Source: Epiperipatus broadwayi
Lineage: Eukaryota; Onychophora; Udeonychophora; Euonychophora; Peripatidae
Length of the DNA stretch: 64,000 nucleotides
Assembly (NCBI GenBank): GCA_028023455.1
Contig: JAQFVV010012490.1
Location: 4,278,576 to 4,342,575 of the forward strand
Direction: 5' to 3'
A model generated the notes under the pieces. The model was given only the letters and a program-made list of their open reading frames with translations, was not told the DNA's origin and did no database searches. Positions within the stretch are counted from its first letter, which is position 1. Each line of letters opens with the position of its first letter. Positions 56,435 to 64,000 of this stretch are shown one piece after another. The position numbers and the translations under genes are program-made.

Positions 56435-57905
56435 ATTTGAGAGTAAAATGCATCATTTTAGACCATTTTATCTCTGACAACTTTAATTCTTAATTTTAAA
56501 TATTTATTATTTTTTTAAGTTTGCTTTTTAATATCTTTCACTTTACATACTAAGGGCAATCTCCAGTGATAATTTTCTTTTTTCAATGCTGGCAACATTG
56601 CTTACAATGGTTTGAGTCATGGATATTGACCATGAGGACAAACTAAATTTGTGGCACAGGGATTTTTTGGAAATGAAGCGGAGGCAGATTCGCTGACTTA
56701 TACTGACTTACACATATGAAAATTAGAAGTATCATTTGTCAGGTTTCTATCAGACTTGGAAAAGAAAGGGTCACGACGAATAGCAGGATTTCTCTACTGT
56801 CCATTTTCGACTTACGCTTTGGAATGAGGTACGAGATATGGGGATTCTCCCCTGAAAAAGATACTTACGACTTACTCTGGTTGTCCCCAGTGCGCATTTT
56901 AAAAGAAGAATGATCCCTGACAGTTTGTTACGGGTGCTAAAATTTATCCAGTCGGCAGCTTTAACTTATCCTTAACTTAAACTTATTTCAATACTACCCT
57001 CATTCCTTTAATTTCAAACCCTTGTACTTTTCTAATATAACTTAGATTGACTTTCATTTTATTTACTTTAACCTTACGTTATTTTTAAATTCATACAACC
57101 AATATCTTACACTATTTATTTATCTTTACTCGAATATTATTTTAACATATTTACTTCTATTACACAAATCTTACAATATTATTTTTAAACCATTACGAAC
57201 ATTATTTTACATATTCATTTATATTAGCTTTACTTTTAAACCATTTGTTTACCTTATATATTAATGTGTGTGTACTTAGAAAACTATTTTATTTCATTGC
57301 CCTTCATTATTATACAAATATTTTATTTATTTTATTTGACTTGACTTTAAATCATTTATTTACTTCCTTTTATTAACTTGCGTATATTCAAAAACCACTT
57401 ACTTTACTACGATTCATTATTACACAATATTTTTCTATCTTGATTGTTTTAAACAATTTATTTACATCCTTTTATTAATTTACAGTATTCAAAACAAACT
57501 TTTATTTTATTACGCTACTTTTTTTATTATTTTATTCATTTATTTAATTCTACAAACATTACTTTTAAATCATTAATTTGACCTATTTATTTAACTTGAT
57601 TTTATCGATTTTTTTTTCTTATTTGAACTGTTTATTTACAAGTATTTTTTCTTAATTAATATGTGCATGGAGAAAAAATACAACAATCTTTTATTTTACA
57701 AAGCCTCCGTTATTATTATTACTTTCAAACATTTCATTTATCATTATTCATTTATTTTTAATTTATTATTTTAGTTTTAAATAGAAGTTTCAGATTTAAA
57801 CTTTTCAGATTTATTTACATTAGAATAATTATATTTGTGCTCATTGTCCATTTCCGGTCCTTATTGTTTCCATCTACTTTAATATTCCATCCCTATTACT
57901 AACTT

Positions 57906-58577
57906 TTAAACTTTGTCATGCGGTTTCTTCTTTCTGTGTACTAACTTTATAATATAAACTAACTTTCCTCTCTTGTAATTTATTACTTTATCTCTTTCAT
58001 GCCCCATTCTATTTTCAACTTTGTAAATCAGAAAACCTTGATACCTAGCACAACTCCGTATTATTCCTAACCATGAATATTTTTTCCTATTCTTTCTCTT
58101 CATTTTAATCCTATGTTTAAAATGAACATGAACATTTACTTTAACCTTTTTATGTTTATTTTCTATCTTGATTAATTTTATTTCCAAACTACTATGCTTA
58201 ATGCTATCTTCTACCTTGAACTTATGTCTCTCTTCTATTTCTTGGTCTACATTTGTTTCTACTTTATCTGTTTCAGTGCTATCTGATTCTAATTTAATTT
58301 CTATCTTTTTTATCAGCTCAACTTTCTGAATTTCTTTAGTTAAATCTAACTCTCTGATTTTTTGGTTCTTCTTTACCTTTCCTGTTATCTCACATCTTAT
58401 TTCACGTATTTCTCTAATCATTTCTATTTTGACCTGATTAATTTCTTGATGCATTTCTTTCATCAATTCTGCTTTGAGTTTTTGTTGGCTTTGCCTAATT
58501 TCTTGTTTAAATTTCTGACACAATTTTTCTTTGATCTCTTGCATCATATTTATCATCATTTTCATCATCTTCTGCAT
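57906..58577 (-). CDS. Coiled-coil ORF inside element A (223 aa)
   Basis: It is the only long open frame between the LTRs. Residues 1-110 are Met/Lys/Glu/Gln-rich heptad-like sequence (MQKMMKMMINMMQEIKEKL...EIRQSQQKLKAELM), a probable long coiled coil. Residues 110-170 are charged and the end is strongly basic (HRIKMKRKNRKKY, HRKKKPHDKV). Coiled coils followed by basic tails occur in gag-like proteins, so a gag-derived structural or RNA-binding role is possible. There is no CCHC knuckle and I do not recognise a family. It could also be a low-complexity chance frame. Confidence 0.45.
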   Translation of the reverse strand: MQKMMKMMINMMQEIKEKLCQKFKQEIRQSQQKLKAELMKEMHQEINQVKIEMIREIREIRCEITGKVKKNQKIRELDLTKEIQKVELIKKIEIKLESDSTETDKVETNVDQEIEERHKFKVEDSIKHSSLEIKLIKIENKHKKVKVNVHVHFKHRIKMKRKNRKKYSWLGIIRSCARYQGFLIYKVENRMGHERDKVINYKRGKLVYIIKLVHRKKKPHDKV

Positions 58578-58979
58578 CTCAGATATTTTTTCTTTCTGTT
58601 TATCTACTAATTGGCGATTTTAAAAATATATCGGACTTTTTTTCAGATCACTATTGTTTATTAATTTCTTTTTTTTAAAAAAATGGAACATACAGCGAAC
58701 TCCAATCCCTCGTCCTTTTTCTGTACCTGTTCTTAACGCTTTAGCTCCGCCCAAAACATCTAACTATCTCTGATTTAACAGAATGATTTATTTTAACTAA
58801 CATAAATAGCATAAATCTTTTCATTTAAGGAAAAAGTTTTGGTCAATTCTTTTTTTTAAAATTAAACCACTTTAAATACATAATTTAGCTTTTTTTAAAG
58901 ATTTTTATTTTGAAGCAAGAAACAAAGTATTTAATTACTATTGTTTCTTAGATTCAAAGCGACCACATTGGGAGACATT

Positions 58980-60714
58980 TGTACTGGGTTTGATCCTTTA
59001 GGAGATCCAACTTACTCTTCTCGCTGGGTTTAACTGTGTTTAAACCTAATATATAATACAATTCTCATCTTATATTATAAATATTAGATGAACGAATCAG
59101 CACGTTCGAGCAAAGTGGAGAATATTATTGATAGCCAAGCTGTCAACAATACACATGATCAAATCGAGCTATGCAACACATAAGATGATCACATTTCCAG
59201 ATCATGGCCCACCTTGGCTGTTAGATTCAAATCCCTACTATCCAAACATTTTATTTGTTTAGGAGTAAACCCGGGCGCCAGCTAGTCTAAGACTAACATG
59301 TTCAGTCAGTAGGCTCATAATCCAGCGCTCGAAAAATTCCTTAACTAGCTCAGTCTATTTTTAATCAATAACAAAATATTGTTTTACTTAAATAGTGGTA
59401 CAAGAATATTGATAAAAGAATTGATGAAAAGAATTGACCGACAAATAAAGTTTAAGTTTAAAGACAATTTATTTAATTAACACTTAATATACTAATTTAA
59501 AATTTTTTATAAATCCTAGTAAAAGAACACTGGTATTTATCTAATGATCATGCACATATTCATTCACACACTGACATATAATAATAATAAAGCATTAAAT
59601 AGTATTTGAAATTTAAACACATATATTTAAAACACACAAATTAATAGTTCATTTTTATGTGCTATAGAGTTCATATAATTTGGCTCTTGGAGGATTCACA
59701 CGAATGCAGTGGCTACTGTATAAATGAAAATAAGAAAAATGTTTTACCTAGGATTTTGAATGTGGACACATCTTGCTGTTTGCTGCTTCTAATGAAGTAT
59801 ATCTAACCGGTTATATTTGAAGTTTCTTGAGGTTTCTTTCTTATTCATCGGTATTATTACTGGAAACAATTAGATACTGATGGAGATTTTTCAAGGTGTT
59901 ACACAAACATTATTTTCACAGGCAGATTTTGCTGTTTTACTGGACTCCAGGCTGGAGAAAGACATGTTTTTCGTGGTTTTAACACTGCATTCTTGATTGA
60001 TTCATAATAAACTGCTAGATTGTACTGAACTGTAATGTAACTCTGATGCAATTAACTTGACTGATTGTCCTCACTGAACTGTCCGATAAAATTTGCTATT
60101 TATACATGGGAAGTGTTTTTGTTTTCATATCCGCCATCAATATCTGTTGTCAAAATTCCTTTGATAATCTCATGTTTTTGAAGATCGTTTAATTAGTAGC
60201 CATGGAAACGTGTTTTTTTTGTTTAACTTAATAGCCATCGCTGTGTTTTTTAAATATAATTTTTCTTTATTTCATTTTAATATTTATTACGCATACATTA
60301 TTTTACATTCACACGCACATATATAATTTGAGATCAATTCATTATTTAGTTTTTTTAAGATTACCCTTTTTTTCTAGCTTAAATAAAAAATTTATATTTT
60401 AAACTTGAAAATCAACTTTTAATTTCTTTCCCTTTTTCTAATCAATCACTTATAACTTTCAACTAATAATAATAAACTCTTTACTTCTTTTTATAAATCT
60501 TTTAGTTTAACCCCTCTTTTAATTAATTAATTATAACTTTTATTTTAAAAACTAATAATAGAAAACTATTTGATGGTTACTAAACAAACTGCAGTAAAAC
60601 TCTTAAACTTTTAAATAAGTTTTCTTTTAAAGAATAATTTTTTGTTGATTTAGTATTTTAATAATCTTTTAGATAAAATTATTTTATATATGTGCCAACT
60701 ACAATCTTTGTACA
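58980..60714 (-). repeat. 5' LTR of element A
   Basis: Has TATAAATAG at 60096-60104 (minus) with TCAGT starting 28 nt downstream of the first T, an arthropod-style initiator spacing, and a TCCTAG/GTAAAAC donor-like site at 59742-59747. Downstream of its end the minus strand reads AATGTCTCCCAATGTGGTCG, where the primer-binding site should be. The usual TGG lies 14 nt in, so the primer tRNA is unclear. Confidence 0.9.
60096..60104 (-). promoter_or_regulatory. TATA box of element A 5' LTR
   Basis: TATAAATAG with CAGTTCAGTGAGG about 24-37 nt downstream. The same arrangement is present at 55805-55813 and, on the other strand, at 61092-61100. Confidence 0.7.
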
Positions 60715-60722
60715 ATATATAT

Positions 60723-62284
60723 TGTACCTATATTGATATAGGCACATATAATTTTATCTAAAATTATATTATTAAAATAATCTTTCATTAAAGAAAAACA
60801 TACCAATCTCTTTTCATTAAAGAAAAAATAATGTTAAAACTAAATAGTAAATTGTATTAAAAATATATGTGCGTATATATGTGCGATTTGTAAATAAATA
60901 AAATGTATGCGAAATAAAAGAAGATTATCATTAAAACCACGGCAATGGCTATTAATAAAATAAAACAACACATTTTATTGCATGGCTATTACTAATTAAG
61001 CAATCTTCCAAAACACGTTTATCAAATGATTATCATTGGAATTGGACAACAGATCTTTGCTGGAGATATTAGAAAGTCAACAAGGCGCAGGTATAAATAG
61101 ACCTTTTTTTATCGGACAATTCATTCCACAAATTAATTGAGTGAATTCAGTTCACAAAAGTAATTGAGTAGTGCAGTTCAGAAATTAATTGAGTCAGTTA
61201 ACAAACAAAATGCAGTGTTGAGAAGATTTTGGGAATTCACGCCTCTCCACAGCCTAAAAAGTCCGCTGAAAACAGCAAGATCTGCCCGTGAAATAATGTC
61301 AACGTAACAACTTAGAAAATCTCCGTCAGTATCTAATTGTCTACAATAGTAATAATCGTGAATAATAAGGAAACTCATCAAGGAAACGTCCCAGCCGGCT
61401 GGAAGCATTCATACTGGAACCATTCATACTGGAAGAAACAACAAACAAGAAGAAAACAAAGTGTTAAATCAATGTTCAAAATCCTAGGTAAAACGTTTGC
61501 TTATTTTCGTTTATACTGTAATAGCCATTGCATTTCATTAATTCGTGCGAATCCTCCAAGAGTCTAATTATATGAACTCGATATCATACATAAATGAACT
61601 ATTGATATGTGTGTTTAAATTTCAAATGCTATGTAATACTTTATTATTATTATGTGTGTGCATGAGTTAATATGTGCGTGATCCTTATATCAATATTATT
61701 GGTTAAATTAGATAAATACCAGTGTTCGGTTATGAAAATATACAAGAATATTTAAACTAGTTTAGAAATGTTAATTTAAAAATATGCGTGTGTTTTCATT
61801 AGAATTATAAAATGTTTAAATTTAATAAATAAATGTTAGTTAATAAATTGTCTTTAAAATTAAACTTTATTTGTCGGTCAATTCTTTTTATCAATTCTTT
61901 TACCAAATTCTTTTTATCAATCTCCTTTTATAAATTCCTTTTACAATTCCTTTATCAAGTCTTTTAACCATTAATTAGATATAATCTGTTAGTGGCTACA
62001 AACAGCTGAGCTAGTCGTGGATTTAGGCATTGAGTTAGTGGCCATTGCTCAAAGTGCGTTATTTATTCATCCTTGAATAGATAGCTGGTGCCCGTGTTTA
62101 TACACAAAAAAAAAAGTGCTTTGAACTTGGTGTTGAACTCAACAGCCGAGAAGAAGTTATGTCCTGGAAATGTAACGCTAGTTATATATTTTATAGCTAT
62201 CGTTTGGGCATACATACTCTCCGAGTATGTTTTTCTCTGCCTAAGAGACCGGTGTTTCGAATACACATATTTGAACCCGGTTCA
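60723..62284 (+). repeat. Third, inverted LTR of the element A family (solo LTR)
   Basis: Starting TGTACC at 60723, eight bases past element A, the sequence is a diverged reverse-oriented copy of the same LTR: shared ggcacatataattttatcta, TATAAATAG at 61092-61100, tctgcccgtgaaataatgt, ctccgtcagtatctaattgt, the TCCTAG/GTAAAAC site at 61488 and agctggtgcccg at about 62082. It ends gaacccggttca at 62284. Flanks are ATAT on both sides. It is a solo LTR by structure: nothing of an interior or second LTR follows. Confidence 0.8.
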
Positions 62285-64000
62285 ATATATTTCATTTTAT
62301 TTGTTCAATATTTAAAATATTAAAAGTGAACAGTTTATAAATTAAGGCTGCTTATAGATTAAATAAATTATGTTGTGTTATCTATAGATTTATTTTAATT
62401 TAAACTAATTTTATAATATGCAGGAAAATTGATTAAATGAAGAATTTTTTTTCAAATATCTTTAATGTTTAATTAATTATAAAGAAAACATCATCTGATG
62501 AGTTTTGTAATTGGTAAAATCAGAATACATGATTAGAAAATATAAAAAGAATTAATTAAAAAGGAAACGAGGTAGAATGAGAACTAAGGATGTACTCTTC
62601 ATGGTCTCTAATTAGATTAGCAGTAGCCTTGTACACATAGATGAGTAAAAGAAGCTATAGTTTTCCCAAAATTCCTAAAGAATACTGCTAGTTATAAAGA
62701 CAATAATTCACACAATTCAGGGGATCAAGTCATATTTTCCACCCAATTGGTTACTCAATATCAAGAATATTTAAAGAGCATCGTCAGCCTAACTTCCTTC
62801 ATTACTACGACAGTAAATAAAGGTTAAAAAAAAAGGGGAATTAGCAATAAAATTGCTAGAAAATTGATTATGTTTGCATATAAGGATCTGAATATAATGT
62901 AAGTTATTTATTTTTTCAAGTTTGAACTACAGTAAAAAAATTTTTTACAGACTAAGTAATTTAAATGCTCTCAAGATATCAATAGTCGGTACTCTTTATT
63001 AAATGTATATGTCATGTAGGTATTAATTGTAAAGTGCATTGTAGATATTTTATATTTTATTTAAGGAATTTCTTTAAATAATTTTAAAAGGAAAATAGTT
63101 AAGTAAAAATAAAAACGACACATTTAAATTTTAAGTTGAAATGTGATGATGTTTGTTTAACAATACAAGCAAATGATTGTAATAATGTTATAAAAATATA
63201 CTCTGTAATGATTTAGAGTTTACAAAGACTACAGGTACAAAATTTAAAGATGACATAAGATCAATTTATGTTTAAACAGATGTCTATTTGTAAATTTTGC
63301 TGTGAAAATATAGCTAAGACCTCTTTTTCAATTTATTATGAATTTTAAGAAATTTTTTTGAGATAATATATGCAAGTCTACTTGTGTTTACAGTAAAGAG
63401 TGGAAGGTTGATTTAATATATGTGTGTATTTGACTGAGTGGTCACTTTGAGATCTGGGTTGATGATTAGAGGATGTTATTATGGGATTTGTCATTTTAAA
63501 AATGGTATTATATCAAAAAGTAATAAAGATTAAAGCAGTCTATGATTAAAAAAAGCATTTATTGGTATAAGGAATCTATGCTACTTATTTAGATTTGAGA
63601 AATGAATTTATTGAGCAATTCAATTGAGATGATATTATTGAGTCAAGGATGGTTTTATAATAAATACCATTTTGATAATATGCATATAAAATAATATTTT
63701 GAATTTATGTCACATAATATATGCAAAATAATATTTGAAGTTGTATGTGGCATTTACACATAGGAAGTGTTTAAAGTTGTAAGTAACAATAGCTACACAT
63801 AGCAACAGTTTGAAGTTAAATCATTCTGATTTGATTTTTGTCTGGGTGAACTATTCACATGAACATGAAGGATTTGAGTAGAGTAGAAAGTGTTCATGTT
63901 TTAGATGATTGACCATTGATGTTTGAATATACTATCATGAATTTAATTATCATCACATTGTAATTATAATAATTATTTTCTTATATGTTAAAGTATAATT
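62285..64000. other. AT-rich stretch, no gene recognised
   Basis: AT-rich sequence with short repeated words (for example tatatgcaaaataatatttgaa near 63.67-63.74 kb, where a gcatataaaataatattt phrase nearly recurs) but no ORF, RNA gene or transposon that I can identify. Confidence 0.5.

Larger units (their letters stand above)
54689..60714 (-). mobile_element. LTR element A, large non-autonomous (LARD-like), minus strand
   Basis: Two direct repeats (54689-56420 and 58980-60714; 1,732 and 1,735 bp) start TGTACTGGG on the plus strand and end GGTACA/TGTACA. Their promoters point to the minus strand, so the 5' LTR is the right one. The 2,559-bp interior has a purine tract gaagagggg next to the 3' LTR and a 223-codon coiled-coil ORF, but no protease, RT or integrase. 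AT-repeat flanks hide the target duplication. LTRs differ by several percent, so the copy is older than element B. Confidence 0.9.

Noticed and set aside
58362-58610. Plus-strand Phe/Leu-rich ORF of 82 aa
   Set aside because: It is the antisense shadow of the Lys/Glu-rich coiled-coil ORF at 57906-58577.
1-64000. CRISPR arrays, bacterial operons, rRNA genes or intact tRNA genes
   Set aside because: No regularly spaced identical repeats with unique spacers, no rRNA sequence, and the tRNA-like sequences have defective arms. The content is that of an animal genome.

Overview
This 64 kb window is AT-rich DNA (by eye about 70-75 % A+T) from an invertebrate animal. I see no complete host gene in it. 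What can be recognised is mobile DNA of many kinds in different states of decay: LINEs of at least two clades, a Ty3/gypsy element, two LTR elements lacking polymerase genes, a Penelope-like element, a piggyBac-type insertion, MITEs, tRNA-like SINE pieces and tandem duplications. There are no operons, Shine-Dalgarno sites or other prokaryotic signals. Arthropod-like TATA plus TCAGT start signals in one LTR family weakly favour an arthropod such as a chelicerate, but a mollusc or another invertebrate is not excluded.

Layout. About 0.54-6.44 kb: a near full-length but broken non-LTR retrotransposon on the minus strand (ORF1 with zinc knuckles; ORF2 with endonuclease, RT and C-terminal zinc finger). 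9.72-10.51 kb: a 0.3 kb direct repeat pair bracketed by a 10-bp repeat. About 11.96-18.64 kb: a dead gypsy element on the minus strand (gag, protease region, RT/RNase H, integrase) whose integrase is split by a 2.8 kb insert that may be a solo LTR. 22.4-27.7 kb: a small unknown ORF, tRNA-like sequences, a MITE and a 130-bp tandem repeat. 28.56-30.9 kb and about 39.0-41.64 kb: two older copies of LINEs related to the first. 32.19-35.64 kb: an RTE-type LINE with an internal 172-bp tandem duplication. 38.0-38.93 kb: a 187-bp tandem repeat, then a 225-bp insertion with a 13-bp target duplication and a hammerhead-ribozyme-like core. 45.23-48.35 kb: a Penelope-like element with inverted ends, its RT cut by a 767-bp TTAA insertion. 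48.86-52.38 kb: a young LTR element with 1,388-bp LTRs, a primer-binding site and a 0.75 kb interior. 54.69-60.71 kb: a LARD-like element with 1.73 kb LTRs and a coiled-coil ORF, abutting an inverted third LTR that runs to 62.28 kb. The remaining stretches are AT-rich and without recognisable genes.

The genes do not form a pathway: each group belongs to one transposon. The most interesting object is the short hammerhead-bearing insertion at 38.68-38.93 kb, which has an apparent internally deleted relative at 31.39-31.47 kb. Next are the inverted Penelope structure and the two LTR families without pol genes, which share ATAT targets, promoters and splice-donor-like sites inside their LTRs.
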